Shown: positions 10,941 to 23,752, counted from the stretch's first letter. The stretch is 64,000 bases of DNA from Pempheris klunzingeri (GCF_042242105.1 NC_092035.1:1802083-1866082), one strand, 5' to 3'. The notes: generated by a model from the sequence alone, not told the origin. Translations and numbers: made by a program.

Positions 10941-11934
10941 TAAGGCTGAGGAATGTGAGATGGGTCCCACAAAGGTGGGGGAGAGAGACCAAATGGTGAT
11001 GGCCAGACCCCCTGGGGTGTGGGTCAGAGGCAGACAAAGGAAAGCTAAGTGCTGTTAGCTTAGCCTTGTCCCTCAGTGGCCTGTAGCAGACTGTGTGTGT
11101 GAGAGAGATAAAGGTGCAGGTTAAGACAGGATGGTTAGTTTGTAGGCTAACATCAACTAAACTTAATGGATGCACAGTAATCTGCAACACATCACAATAA
11201 TCAAACTCACTGAACATTAAAACAAGTCAATACATTAACAAGGGTAAACCATGTATGCAGTAATGCTATGCTAATTATGCCCAGTTAGAGTTTGTTACCA
11301 GTCCTTAAAGGGGAGAAGAAGTGTCCTTGAGGATGCTGCTTTCTCAGCTTGTTGCTGGAGGAAAGGTGTGGTTCGTGTCCGTGCTGTGGTTGCAGGCTGG
11401 AGGAATCCGGTCGCTCCTTTGTTCCTGTTAGTTAGCAGCTCTGTGCTAACTTGCTGGTGTGCTCTTGTTGTTGGTTATCAGCTGGCAGACTCTGGGTCGT
11501 GCCTGCTGGCGCTGATCTGCTTACTTCAGGCAGGACCTTGTGTCGCTACCATGAAGGAGGTGGCTGCTCTGGACAGACCACACTGAGGCAGAGCTTAGCT
11601 GAGTTGAGCTGGTCTCTCCTCTGCAGGAGGAGAGGGAGCAGGAAAGACCTGGTCTCTCCACTTCAGGAGAGACGATGAGAAAGAGCTGGTCTCTCCACTT
11701 CAGGAGAGACGATGAGAAAGAGAGAGTTCAGTGGGGGTGAACTGGTTTTGTGGGCCTGTGGTCGTAAAATCATGTGTCCCCTCCGGCCAATGGTGACAGT
11801 GGAGCTGGGCGCGGGGGTGATTTCACACCTATCTGTGAAACTGGGCATTGGGGAAAGGAGCCCAGTAGTTTTACACAGACAAAGAAACATGCGGTCTTCA
11901 CCATGCGCTGTTCACTGGATAGTGAAGCCCAACA
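10376..11934 (-). repeat. 5' LTR of the retrotransposon
   Basis: This 1559-bp repeat is the upstream LTR because the element reads on the minus strand. It is longer than its partner only by five extra GT units (about 10899-10939). It should hold the element's promoter. An A/T-rich stretch near 10571-10590 reads TTATAAAAC on the minus strand and could be a TATA box, but this is only a guess. Confidence 0.94.
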
Positions 11935-11969
11935 GGACTGTGTTCCCCTTTTCCTCGTCTTAAAGGCTC

Positions 11970-12019
<50 letters not shown>

Positions 12020-14400
12020 TTTTGGGATTCTGGCTAATTGGACCTTGTTACGGCTTTGATTTGTCTGGAGCTTCGCTGGGAGTTTGCTGAAGTCACCAAA
12101 CTTTCTGCCATTAGGAGGGTCTCACAATCAAAACAATAACAAAAGACATAGTTTTTAAGAAGCGTGGAATCATGGGAGTTGTAGTTTTCACTACCACTGC
12201 AGGTGAAAATCAATCTAGTACGTCTAATAGTCATGTTTATTCACGTTTAGTCAGCTCACTCTAATGAAACATTAGCGAATGTGACGCTAAGTTGCTAACT
12301 TACCATTAGCATCATCCCTGTAAACATAAACCCCTTTTACACTTTCACTGCAGAGCTTATCTAGATGTTAATGTCTGGAAGAGCAGACCTGAGATGCAGT
12401 CATGTCTCTGTAAAGATGTGGACACACTCTCTGATTTCCTGCTCGCTCAGGTCTGATCCCGAGGCCGTCCTGCTGCACGCTGAACCACGTGCTGCAGCCT
12501 GGTGGTCGACAGAAGCCGTGGGCATCTACATCCAAAAGTCACACTTCATTTTCCCACTTCCTATGAGTGTATTTCAGCAGATGCACAGAAACGTAGTGAA
12601 GTTTGAAGGAGTTAAAGCTGCTTCATCTGGATACACACAGTCACACTAAAATAACTTTATTAGCGTGCTGAACGTCGCTCTAACGCTGTGAAATTAACAC
12701 ACTCATTAACCTGGTAGCAGGTACGAACAACTTCTCGCAGCAGCACGTCATAGTGGGACACATTGAAATTGAAAAATCATTTCTGCTGGATCTCTGCGCT
12801 GCAAAATGGCTGCAATTAACGAAAAAATGAAGCTTTGGTGCAGAAAAAAACTGCTGTATTACTGCTGATGAGTATAATTCTGGTGTTTTGAGGGGTGAAG
12901 GTCATATTGACACGAACAAATTAAACAGATTGATTAAAAAAAATATATCTAACAGTCATTTATAGACATTTTAAAGTGGAAATTCTACATAATGCACCTT
13001 TAATGTACCTGGGCAGAAACTTATTTCTACTTATTGGCAGCTCTTCAGAGTTATCTCGCTGTCTTGTGTGTGTTTTCGTACTTTTTCTGTTTTACTTTCT
13101 GACACAGACATTGATCCAGTCTGGCGTTAGCTGAAACCAACCGGAGGCGTTAATTAGCTCTGCGTTATGTCAGAAAATCCATACAGCACATAAATTCGAG
13201 TGAGCAATAATGTGACAGCATAAAGTATACTCAGGGCACCGTCTATTGATACTTTTCTCCCACAATGCAGTGCGCACAGGAAATGGAGGAGCTGGGGAAA
13301 TTAATTGTGGATGATGGTGAAACAGCTCCAGACAGTTAAATTGTGTCATGTCATGTAGATGTTCTGTGCTTTCCTGTTATTAAATGTGCAGATTTATAGA
13401 GAGAAGATCGATTATGTGCCCTGACTTGTTGTCTCTGATGTGTGAATTAACCTAAATTAGCAGTGATGGGCAGTGTTATCCCATTTTGGAGCACATTCGC
13501 CTTTAAAAAGTCTACGTTTTCCCGCTTTAACAGGCAAAGTGAAGGCACCAGGAGAGGCAGGCAGCCTTCAGTCAGGTCTAATCAAACCGCATCCTCACAG
13601 GCCTGAGCTGAATCCAATCAGCCACAGAGAGAAAACACCTTTGAGCCATTTCAGGTGCATTCATGAGGCTCGGTGTGGATTTGAAGAAGGAAAACGGCAC
13701 TAAAAAGAGAACCTGAGAGCAGCAGGTGATGCTTTGACTGCATTCTGCTAAATCTCCTCAGCTCCCTGTGAATGCTCTCACATTCTGTTTGGTTTGTTTT
13801 GATTCTCATCCTGTTAGGAAATGTCTTGCTGCCGCCTAGTGGCTCTTACAGGACCACACATTAAAGGGCCATGCCACTGTTTTACAGTATTTTTGAGTTC
13901 TGAATACTCGTGAAATTTGTTAGAATAAGATAATCAATCATCTCAACGCTTTATAAACTCTGTGTGTTTCTACAGATCCTGCAGCTGATATAAGCTGTTC
14001 TGGGGCTGTGCAACATACAGCACAAGACATGTAAGGTGAGCATTTTAATGGTTTTCTGAACATATTTTTTTAAATATAATTTGCAAATGTGCAAAAAAAG
14101 AAAAGTCTGCAACCCAGAAATGACTGATATGTATTCTAAAGACATATTTTTAATATGTGCTGAGGTGCAAAATGTTCAAAAACAGCTTACATGGGGTCCT
14201 GAATGAGTCTTTATTATAGACACATCTATTTACAGGCAGTATCAGCCTCCCACAGCTGCTGTGTTTGTCAGATTTTACCACGAGGTGTCAGAGTTTCAGC
14301 AGCTCCGACAGCTCAGTGCGCAGAGGAAACACTAAAGCCACAACATGAGGGAACACCTTGCAAAATAAGATCCTCTTCGACCCATGAGCAAGCCTGTGTT
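11935..14400. other. Intergenic DNA right of the LTR element
   Basis: No gene recognised. A (CA)n microsatellite lies at 11970-12016, only 36 bp from the LTR edge. The sequence ATGGGAGTTGTAGTTTTC at 12172-12189 resembles the reverse complement of the ZNF143/THAP11 motif. The remainder is A/T-rich with short, domain-less frames. Confidence 0.6.
11970..12016. repeat. (CA)n microsatellite
   Basis: About 23 CA dinucleotides in the host flank immediately outside the LTR retrotransposon. Confidence 0.97.
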
Positions 14401-14951
14401 TTACGGAGCTTTGGGGAAATTGGGGCTTTTATTTTTTAGGCGCCATCGCTTAACCGGAAGTCCTGTTTTACATTTCACTGCACGAGCTTGGCGCAGCTTT
14501 TAGGGGCTGATCCACGCGTCACACACACCAACATTTGTGTGCGTGTGTTCCCACATGAAGGCGGCCGCCACGCACTTGGAGACGCAGACAGATGCGGAGA
14601 CATGATGTGACATTCGGCCACGCGTAATTTGCGCATTTGGAGAGCGGTGCGCACGGCCAAGGCACCGCCGTGTGTGTGATGATTTGGCTGTTTGTGGACG
14701 CCTGATGCCGTTGGAGTGAGTCCAGGGATGCTGCGGCTTGTCTGGCTGCCGGAGTGCCTCCGCGCAACGAGGGGCTGCGCCCTCCACATCTGCTGAGGCG
14801 CGGATCGGTCTGTGCGCGTTTTCTCACCTTATGATTTAAGTCCCTCCGCTATGGAGCTCTCCCGGGACCTTTAAGCGTCCCCTGCACTGATATTGCTCGC
14901 TGCTGGGACTGTGGAAGTGCATACTGTCCCTCCTCCTTCCCAGGCTGCAAG
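14401..14951 (+). promoter_or_regulatory. CpG-rich promoter and 5' untranslated region of the ARL4C-type gene
   Basis: Base composition changes sharply from A/T-rich to CpG-rich here, directly upstream of the single-exon GTPase gene. ACCGGAAGT at 14453-14461 is a perfect ETS/GABP-type site. No clear TATA box is visible. The transcription start is unknown, and an upstream non-coding exon cannot be excluded. Confidence 0.55.
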
Positions 14952-15536
14952 ATGGGGAATAGTTTCTCCAATTTGGGTGCCTTCCAGTCCCTGCACATAG
15001 TCATGCTCGGCTTGGACTCTGCGGGCAAAACCACCGTGCTGTACCGGCTGAAATTTAACGAGTTCGTCAACACGGTGCCAACCATCGGTTTCAACACGGA
15101 GAGGATCCGGCTGGGCGGCGCGGGGGCCTCCAGGGGCATCAGCTGCCACTTCTGGGACGTCGGGGGCCAGGAGAAGCTGCGGCCCCTGTGGAAGCCCTAC
15201 AGCCGCTGCACGGACGGCATCGTGTACGTGGTGGACTCCGTGGACGCCGAGAGGCTGGAGGAGGCCCGGACCGAGCTGCACAAGATCACCCGGTTCTCGG
15301 AGAACCAGGGGACCCCGCTGCTGGTCATCGCCAACAAGCAGGACCTGCCCCGGGCGCTGGATGTCGGGGAGATAGAGAGGCAGCTGGCCCTGGCTGAGCT
15401 GAGCCCCTCCACCCCGTACCACGTCCAGCCGGCCTGCGCCATCATAGGAGAGGGGCTGGATGAGGGCATGGACAAACTGTATGAGATGATAGTGAAGAGG
15501 AGGAAGTCACTGAAGCAGAAGAAGAAGAGGCAGTGA
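14952..15536 (+). CDS. arl4c: ADP-ribosylation factor-like small GTPase, ARL4C type
   Basis: One uninterrupted 194-residue exon, as in mammalian ARL4 genes. The N-terminus MGNSFSN gives Gly2 for myristoylation. The GTPase motifs are in order: P-loop GLDSAGKTT (residues 20-28), switch I PTIGFNTE (43-50), switch II WDVGGQE (68-74) and NKQD (128-131). The C-terminus is a lysine/arginine tail ([13 protein letters not shown]) that serves as membrane and nuclear targeting signal in this family. [15 protein letters not shown] and [22 protein letters not shown] match ARL4C better than ARL4A, whose N-terminus is longer. The family acts at the plasma membrane in actin remodelling and vesicle traffic by recruiting cytohesins and filamin. 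Compared with the human protein, the loop at 55-61 is Gly/Ala-rich and one extra Gln ends the chain. Start chosen for the intact myristoylation signal. Codon use is very GC-rich. Confidence 0.95.
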   Translation: MGNSFSNLGAFQSLHIVMLGLDSAGKTTVLYRLKFNEFVNTVPTIGFNTERIRLGGAGASRGISCHFWDVGGQEKLRPLWKPYSRCTDGIVYVVDSVDAERLEEARTELHKITRFSENQGTPLLVIANKQDLPRALDVGEIERQLALAELSPSTPYHVQPACAIIGEGLDEGMDKLYEMIVKRRKSLKQKKKRQ

Positions 15537-16100
15537 TTATTTCCCGTACAATAAAACATTACAGGGTGGATTCAAGAGGGATTTAACAGTGATAACTAGC
15601 AAAAGAAGCATTCATGTCATTGCTGATCACCACAGAAACATTGCAAGCCTCCATATATGAATATATTTATAGTGATGCTACATGAGCTGAAAATATCAAT
15701 GTTGTCACTCTAAACTCATTAGATACCTGCATCAGATTGTATTTGAATGTCACAGAGGGACATAAAGAAGGCAAACCTGCCATTTACCAACACTTTTATT
15801 TGCAGAGAACAAGTAGATGATCATATAATATAAATATTAATGACATAAACTCACTAAACAATCACAATAATCTTAAATACATGGGAAAATATTAACGGCT
15901 TGCCTTGATCAACTGTTTTAACCCTCTTTGCAGGACTCGTTCTAAGTGAGTCCCTGATGTCCTGATGTATATTAATAGCACCGCTTCATTAGGGACTTGC
16001 ATTATAGCGGAGAGGTTTTATAGCGTATGGATCCACTGGCGGAGCTCCCTGTTGCTGCCGTGTTGTGCTGTGCACAGATGTGAGGCTGCTGTAAATGTGA
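15537..16100 (+). other. Probable 3' untranslated region of arl4c
   Basis: An AATAAA at 15550-15555 lies only 14 bases after the stop codon, which is unusually close. Another AATAAA occurs at 16768-16773. Which is used cannot be read from sequence. The A/T-rich sequence between has no gene. Confidence 0.4.
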
Positions 16101-17547
16101 TTAGGGATGCGCTGATGCACAGACTGGTGTTACACCAAAGATGATTCCCCTGAGAAGACAGAGCTCTATCTCTTCCATCCTCCATTGTTTTTGTTTTCTT
16201 TACCACCACTTTGAGGTGAAAATGTGACTGGCTGGGTTGAGGCGAGGCTAAGTTTAACTTCTGGAGGGCACTGGGTCTAAATAATGAAGTTCAGTTAAGA
16301 AATATTAAGGAATATTTTTACTTATGTAGCGTCGTGGTTTAAAGACGATTGTTCATGGTGGATTAAAAGGGCTCAGAGTTTGTTGCTCACAGGTTAAGAC
16401 AACAATAAGATGGATTTTAAATAAGTGTGGCATCGATTCTGTCTTTATGAAAACAAGCAATTTTAAGAAAGAAGTTTGCAGAATTGTAGATTATGTGTTG
16501 GATTATGAAATTCACCCTGTGCTCATATGTCTTTCCCAGAGAAACCACCTTTGATTATACCTCCTCTAGAAGCCATATTGGAGGTCTTGAGCCCTCTGAA
16601 CAGCTGATTTTGTGTCCACAGAACTCAGTTGTTTACTTTCAACCTTTACATGTATGTAGCTCTAGTTTTTAGCCATGGGTGCAGCGTTACCATGTTCCTT
16701 CCATGCAAAATAACAAGTAGTTGCCTAAATAAGTTGCCAGTGGACACCATGTGTTAGTTTATAGCTGAATAAACAGTATTTGCTACAGCCAATTAGAGCT
16801 TACACATCTCCAGCTGCAGTGATTTGCTGCCAAATGCTTGGAGAGAGTGCATTAACATTTTTCCAGTGGCGAGAAAGAATGCTTTGTTGATAGCTTCCTC
16901 TTTGAGTGATGTCAGGACACAGATAAATGTAGCAATGGCTGTTTTTGATTATTTGTGCACCAGATTCCTACTGAACCTTCATGATGGAGCCACAAACGGA
17001 GGCCTGAGGTTAATGAGGGAGTCTTATATCCCGACAACTTACAGCAAAACAGTATGTAGTCGTCAGCATAGAGTAATTTTGGGCACAAAATTTGGACAAA
17101 ATCAGATCAGCATCCTCATTGTTCTCCAAAATAAATTAGTTTTGGAATCAGCTGTTCTGCAGAGGACATGCTATGAGTGCATCCCTCGTGGTGTTGACCT
17201 GCTGGCAGTGACGGGACGGAGAGGCGAGGAGCAAAGTGTCTTCCTGTAACGATGTAGTGAAACAAACTGACGGGCTGGAACCTGTTAAACTGCTCCGAAC
17301 ATGACTTTTCCTTTTACTGAATGATATTTAACGATACGCTTTTTTCTCCAGTTGAATGATAAACCAAAAGATGCTGCGTGGGGAGGGGAGGGGGGGGTGC
17401 TTTCTTAAATGAAATGATTACCCATAAGTGACACAGTTTCCTCCCACATCTTTGACAGCTTGCAGAATAGTTCATAAGAGGTCACGTAAATTAGCATTTT
17501 GTCTTAACTGACTGGACTGTTGAATGTCTCACATGGACTGTTGTCTA

Positions 17548-17835
17548 ATGCCGCGTTCACGTCAAAACAGAAGAAGATACAGGATGAAATTTAGTTGCTG
17601 CAGCTCGATGTCCACTAAATAACACAATTTTTATGGATTTTAAATGACAAACTGCAGCATGTTCCTCATTTTTTAAGCACAGTTCATTGTTTTTCTTAAC
17701 GGTAAATTGATCATTTAGTATCTTGGAATGCAACAATAACTCCCACATGTCATCCACGCGTCTAAGGGGCAGACATACATGTTTTCTCCCACTAAATATT
17801 ATATTTCCCACATAAATCCGACGTGAACGTGGCAT
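17548..17835. mobile_element. MITE-like element with 16-bp terminal inverted repeats
   Basis: It starts ATGCCGCGTTCACGTC and ends GACGTGAACGTGGCAT. The ends are inverted complements with a single mismatch, and the body is 288 bp with no coding capacity. The long open frame on the minus strand across it is a by-product. I could not see a convincing target-site duplication, so the superfamily is open. Confidence 0.7.
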
Positions 17836-18907
17836 CCTTTTTCTGCAGTAATCAGTCGGGCTGTGTTCAACCTTGCATGACAGCCACAACTTCAGACAAT
17901 GTAAATTACACGGTGTAGTGTTACAGCCAAGATACAGCAAGACCAAACGATGTATTAAATGCCAAAATGGGGGAAAAAGAAAAAAAGTATTTTTGGGATT
18001 AAACTCTTTGTAACTGAACTTGTGTGATGTCTGGTTTCGAAAGCTTCAATCACAGTGGGAAATAATTCCCAATGGCAGTTATACGGTGCATCTTATTGTA
18101 AGTTAATATTAAAAAGTTTCCCACATTATGAATTAAATCAACTGCAGCTTTGGTTAACTAAAGGTTTAATTAATTGTAGATAATTTACTGATGATTTAAA
18201 GACCAGTTGGTGAGTTTTGGGTTGCCAGGCTTACCAGAAATTAAAGTTTTGTCGTTAAACACTTACAGAAGAAGAAGAGGTCTTGTTATGTCAATATGAC
18301 AGAGGGAAATAAGAACTTTAAAGGGTTTATAAGTTGCCTCTAATGTCTAATTAATGTTCAAATCATTTAATAATGGATCAGCAGTAAGGCACCAATATGA
18401 TAAGCAACCAATTTAAGCTATTAGTCACCCTTAAATGCTTAAAAGTCTTATTGAACATCCTTTACAGAGGACGTCTTATTAAAAGTTTTAAACACACATT
18501 GGGAGCCTCCCAACCTGTGACCGAATTTGCCTGAGAATCTTCACATTTTTAAGTTTTCTTCAGTATCAAAACAATCCAGTGGTAGTTGTCTGCATGTCAG
18601 TGGGAACGTCACTAACAGGAACTCCAAATAGTTAATTCGGCTTACTTTTATACAACGGTGCCAAAAATATAAACACATGTAGGCTACAGGTAACATGGTA
18701 ACATTATTCTTCCTGTTTACAGCCCCAAAGCATTATGGGGCCTGTAGTTCCAAACCTTGGGGCACGATTATCCCCTAAATAAAAGTAAGACAAAAAAAAC
18801 ATGTTAACAATAATATTGGCAATGATACAATGCAGTAGAAACTACATATTAATAAATGTACTGATCTTTATAGTTTTGATACTGGTTGATGTGACTACTA
18901 CCCACTA

Positions 18908-18933
18908 AATAATAATAATAATAATAATAATAA
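18908..18933. repeat. (AAT)n microsatellite
   Basis: Eight to nine AAT units in A/T-rich intergenic DNA. Confidence 0.9.
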
Positions 18934-20824
18934 ATTAATTAGATTAGATTAAAGATTGGCTGGTGTTTTAAGAGATTTATTCATGAATTGATTGATGGAA
19001 GCTCTAGTAACATAATATTTATGCCACTCATGGACACTTTAAGGGTTAATAATGTGAAAATCACCATAAAATGTATCAGACATTATAGTAAATTATCTAT
19101 AATTAAATGAACCTATGAATTAAAGATGTTTAGGGGGCACGTCCTTGTCTCTCTATTTCCAAAACTGTAATTTAAGATGGTTTCAGTAAGAAAACAACAT
19201 TGTTATTCACTTCCTTAACTTCATTATGTGAAGTTATGTATCTCATGAATATATTTAAGGAACCATGAAAGGAAAATTAGACGGCGGTTTTGATTGTGCT
19301 GTAAATTAAGCCACAGAAACATTAACTCCAGAGACAGAAGGTTCAGGAGAAGTTCGTGTTTCCTTGTTTACTCTTCTCCTCGTGCACATATTTACCTTTT
19401 GAGCGCTCGTTGTGTTCACAGCCAAAGCGCCTCCCACCTTATTATTATGGTTTATGTAACTCATGCGCAGCTCAAAGCCGCTGTCATGTCAAAGTGTAAT
19501 CACCGACGAGGAAAATGTTATTTTCCCTCTGTCATTTACTTGTTTGCTGTAATTGCATCGTGTACTTGAGACAGTTTTTATCTCTCCTCTGGGGGTTCAA
19601 AGGAACGCACATATTTACTGATTTATCTGAATATCAGGCATGTGTGGAGCTGGAGGAGCTGGACTCACAGACAAAAGGTCACCAGTTCAAGTTAAAAGCA
19701 TGGGAATGAAGTCTCTGCAAGCATAAATACGTAATGAAACCTTTGGTTGGATCTCGGTGAGGAAAACCTGGTAGAAAGAGACACATGTGGAGCATTTTAT
19801 TATCTCCATTTATTTATGTGCAGCATGTTGTGTGTGTGTTGCCTGTAAGTTTTAAGACTCTGAGTCTAATTGAGTTGCACATAATACGAGTAAAACTGTA
19901 AAATATGCATTTTAAAAGTACTTAATTTGTATTTAAGATACTAAAATGTAAAATAATGTAAAAAAAACAAATACTTTTTTCTAAATAACTTCCTTGCTAG
20001 TAATCTTCAGGCTTAAAAAATAGATTTTATGATGTTGTCAGAGCTGTAGTGAAGACTTTTATTTAAAATAAAATATACATGTGTGAGTTTCGAAGGGCTT
20101 AAACTCAGCAGCTGGTGAAGCAATCACTGAGTTATTGGTTTTATTGATCCACAACCTAACCAGCCCCCGTATTAAGATGTCTTTGTGCAGAGGAAACTTG
20201 ACTTAACGCACAAAATGGCCCTTTCTGCTCCACAACCCACTTCCTGTTCCCAAATGTGCTGCAAACTCACAGCCACATTAAAGTGTGTTCATCCTCAGTG
20301 GAGCACGATTCTGCTGTGTCTCCTCGTCTAACTGCTGAAAGAGCGCAGAGGCTTCGGCTCTCTTTGTTCCCATACCTTCATCTCTGTTTCCGTGGGTGTC
20401 TGTGAATGGGATTTTATGTTTAATCTGTGTATTCTCCCGGACGGTGATAATCCCCCATCGCACTTCCGCCCTCGCCATCCGTCCAAATGGAGAGCCGTCA
20501 CGTTTTCCGCTGAGCATGCACAAGCTTTGGACGCCGAAGATGAAGAGGAAGAGCAATGTTAACATGCTTTAAAATCCATTTTTGGATGGCGCTGAATGTG
20601 CAGGAGTTTTATTTCTTTAAAGCAGGTTGTCGGCGGCACAAAGCTCTTTTTTTTCTGATGGGAGGAAAATATATTCAGTTCACGACTACAGTTATTAAAG
20701 TTCAACAATTTCTGGTTTTTACATCATATGAGGAGTATTAATACTGTGGCCACAACGGTACTGAAGTGCAACAGCACTAATGACGACAAAGAAACACTCT
20801 TTCTCGTCTCGAACTTCAAAGCCA

Positions 20825-21055
20825 CAAGACTCCATTCACAAAAACAGCTATTTTACTTTTGCAGAAGATGGTTGTTCTCTGTGCTGCTGCTGCCTCTATC
20901 AATGAACTACGACATTAGTTCAGATCCAGACTGACAATTAAAAACACTAAAGTCACACAACAACACAAACTAACTAACTGAGTGAAGAAATAATAGATGA
21001 GCGACTCCTGTTTTCTGCGAGGTAAAATCACTGTTTTTATCAATGGAGTCTGGTG
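20825..21055. mobile_element. Foldback element copy 1
   Basis: Inverted arms: AGACTCCATTCACAAAAACA near 20827-20846 and its complement in TGTTTTTATCAATGGAGTCT near 21032-21051. The central part shares AACACTAAAGTCACACAA with the other copies. Non-coding. Confidence 0.7.
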
Positions 21056-22499
21056 TCTTTGGACAAACTAAGGGAAAGAATGGCTTCCTTTCCATTTTGC
21101 TGCTACAACCACACTCCAAAAAATCCAAACTATCGCTTTAACTGTGCTATTAATCAGCGGAAAGTTTATTTGGAGACAAAGGTCGACTAAAGATCCAGAG
21201 TTTCGATCAAAGTGACGTTCAGTCCTCCTGCTCCTGCGTCCAAAGTGCTGCAGACAGAATCTGTTGTTGCATAAGCTCAGCTTACTGTTTACTGCTGCCA
21301 AAGGCTGCTCGTGTTGAGTCAACAGAGGCTTTAAGACTTAAAACCAGACTGTCCGACAATAAAGCTGCTCTGATTTTGGTTGTTCTACTCCTCGTATACC
21401 CATATTTCAGTTTTAGTCTGACAAAGACAGAAACCTGGTCCCAGTCTTGGATCAGCCGATAACCCCTGCTGACTTTGGGGACTTGATTTTTCATAATTGG
21501 GTCAAAATTTAAATTTTTCTACTGATATATGACCAAATACTTAATTTTTAAGCTTCATTTTTTGTCTTTATAAAACCCAGTCATGTCAGCTTTGACATTA
21601 GCTTTTCTAAATCCTGGTTTTGGTCTTTCTAAGTTCTTGTTTCAGTCTAAAAGTCTCCCCCTCTGCAGAAAGACAGAAATGTGGACTTTAATCCGTCTAA
21701 ACTCAGGTGTTCATCTCTAAATTTGGGTCTTGCTCTTCCTAGCTCGTCTTCAGCCTGTTTTTTTATGGCCTCGTCCCATTTTTTAGTCTCAGTTCTTTCT
21801 AAACTCTGGCCTTTCTCAGCTCTGGTTCTTCAGATGTCTGCTTGTGTCCTTGATGTGCTGTAAAATGGTGATTTGCCCCAAAACACCACCCTGAAATGAC
21901 AACTTTGGACCACAGATCATCAGACGTGGAAACGTTTAGAGAACATCTTTCATTCAGAGCTCATCAGTCGCACTTTGGAAGTGAAGTGTCCCTATTATGA
22001 TGTAAATTCCACCTAAGAGCTCAAGTCGAATCGTCCCTCGTTTGGGGTTTGCAGCACTGCGAGCTGGTTCAGGCGGAGGCTAATCCGCCTGCGTTTCCTC
22101 CCGCTCGCAGCGTGTTGGGGTGAACCGACAGTCAGCACTGACGTCACGGCCGAGGCTTTGGTTTGAAACCAGCTCATTATCACTTTAATTACAGGCTGGG
22201 AGAGTCTGAGGAGGAGAGAGACACCAGAGCCACCAACAAGTCATTTAAAGGCAAATTCAGCCAAAATACTAATATATTTAGGGGGCCCAAAAGGGACACG
22301 GGAAACAAAAAAATTGATAAATCATGATTTAAAATGTTCAGAATGTGTCAGAATATTCAAAAATAATTACATAAGAAATTAAGTTTGAGTAGGAAATGAT
22401 TAAAAATAACCACAAGGTCAAAATGGAGTTTAATGGAATTGGTCTAGTAAACAGGCTACAATGGCTGTAATGTATTCCTATGATCACTGACAGGCTCAG

Positions 22500-22885
22500 G
22501 TTGTTATTTTAAGTGTGTGACAGCATTATGGAAAGGTTCCCTACAGAGAGAGACCTGGAAGATCCTTTTGGTTTAACCAGGAAGAGCTTTTGTCTTTTGT
22601 CTGGTGGCTCCACCAGACTTCATTCGCAAAAACGCTATTTTTACCTCTTAGAACACGGGAGTTGCTGTTGTAGTTGCTGTGACTTTGGTGTTTTAACATG
22701 CCTGTGCGGATCCAAACTAATCTTTTAAAACACCAAAGTCACACAATAACACAAAGAAATTAACCAAATGCAGCAATGATATAGACCAGTAGCTCCTGTG
22801 GTCTGCACAGTAAAATGACTGTTTTTGTCAATGGAGTCTGGTTGCTTCGAAGAGAGCGCTATAACAGCTGTTTCCTGCTAACTTT
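22500..22885. mobile_element. Foldback element copy 2
   Basis: This copy shares with copy 4 a long left part (GTGTGTGACAGCATTATGG and GACCTGGAAGATCCTTTTGG) and the inverted arms CACCAGACTTCATT and AATGGAGTCTGGTT. The short open frame at 22513-22728 is inside the repeat and is not a gene. Confidence 0.7.
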
Positions 22886-23239
22886 TGCATATGCTTTCCC
22901 CAAACTTAAGTTCTTTATTGTCCCCTGCAGAGCAGAATAAAAACAATAACTCAATAAAAACACAATAAGACAACGATAACATAACATTTGACTCTATTGA
23001 TAAGGTGTCACAGGAAAGTAGAAAGGCCAACAAATGCCAACAAAAAGAAATAGAAACACTCTCAGCTGTCAAACAGACTGGACCTAATGAAGAAAGATAA
23101 ATTCTGCTGTGATTTGATGCTTCATGAGCAGAAGCAGGTCGGCCTCGTCTGAAATCTGCTCGGATATGTTTCCTGTGTAGGTGGCAGCGAGGCTCTGCTT
23201 CTGTCTTTGCTGCTGTCAGAGCCAATTATATCATATGTA

Positions 23240-23262
23240 ACACACACACACACACACACACA
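23240..23262. repeat. (CA)n microsatellite
   Basis: Eleven CA dinucleotides in intergenic DNA between two foldback copies. Confidence 0.9.
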
Positions 23263-23752
23263 TACTGCATACAGAGGAATTCACAGATGGGATTTTGCAA
23301 GATGCTGAGGCAAATCGGATTGTGACAGTCAGGATGAATCGTCCTTTTAAAAGACACTTTAAGAGGAGTCATAATTTTTATTCAGTAAAAATTTGCACTA
23401 AAGGCATGCAAAGTGTTTTAAAACAACAAAAATAAAGAGGAAGATGGTTTAAAAAAAAGGAAAAAACAGAGTGGAGAAACTTAAGAGACGGACTTTGTGT
23501 CAGATTTCCAGCTTTAATGGCAGCTAGTGTGGCGAAGCGTGTCATTAACATGTTAAATTACACAGCTCACCTCTGTAATCCAGAGGGCGGGTCCCTCGCC
23601 GTCAGGACTCTCCCAGAGGATGCTGGGATTTGACGGAAATAAACTGAAAATATAAAAACCAATCTTCAGATGTTTTCTGGACTTGTTTGCAGGAAGAAGG
23701 GGACTTTCCCAAAACACTATCTTACCCATAGTGTGTTACTTATAGTAAATAG

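Larger units (their letters stand above)
5566..11934 (-). mobile_element. Complete young LTR retrotransposon encoding only a Gag-like protein
   Basis: Two direct repeats (5566-7114 and 10376-11934) begin TGTTG and end CAACA. They flank a 3.26-kb internal region. The host sequence GGAC is duplicated on both sides (5562-5565 and 11935-11938), a 4-bp target-site duplication. On the minus strand the order is 5' LTR (10376-11934), tRNA primer site, long leader, one 608-codon Gag-like frame, 3' region, purine tract, 3' LTR. No protease, reverse transcriptase, RNase H or integrase frame is visible on either strand. The element is therefore structurally intact but non-autonomous, of the Gag-only type. 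The LTRs look identical by eye apart from a 10-bp difference in a (CA)n run, pointing to a very recent insertion. Confidence 0.93.

Noticed and set aside
14871-15422. 183-codon minus-strand frame over arl4c
   Set aside because: Antisense shadow of the GC-rich GTPase exon.
16824-17249. 141-codon open frame in the arl4c-aox interval
   Set aside because: No recognisable domain, no splice context, A/T-rich neighbourhood; probably chance.
17557-17946. 129-codon minus-strand frame
   Set aside because: Lies almost wholly in the MITE and has no known motif.
22878-23225. 115-codon minus-strand frame
   Set aside because: No domain; the sequence resembles degenerate retroposon DNA, but I could not assign it.
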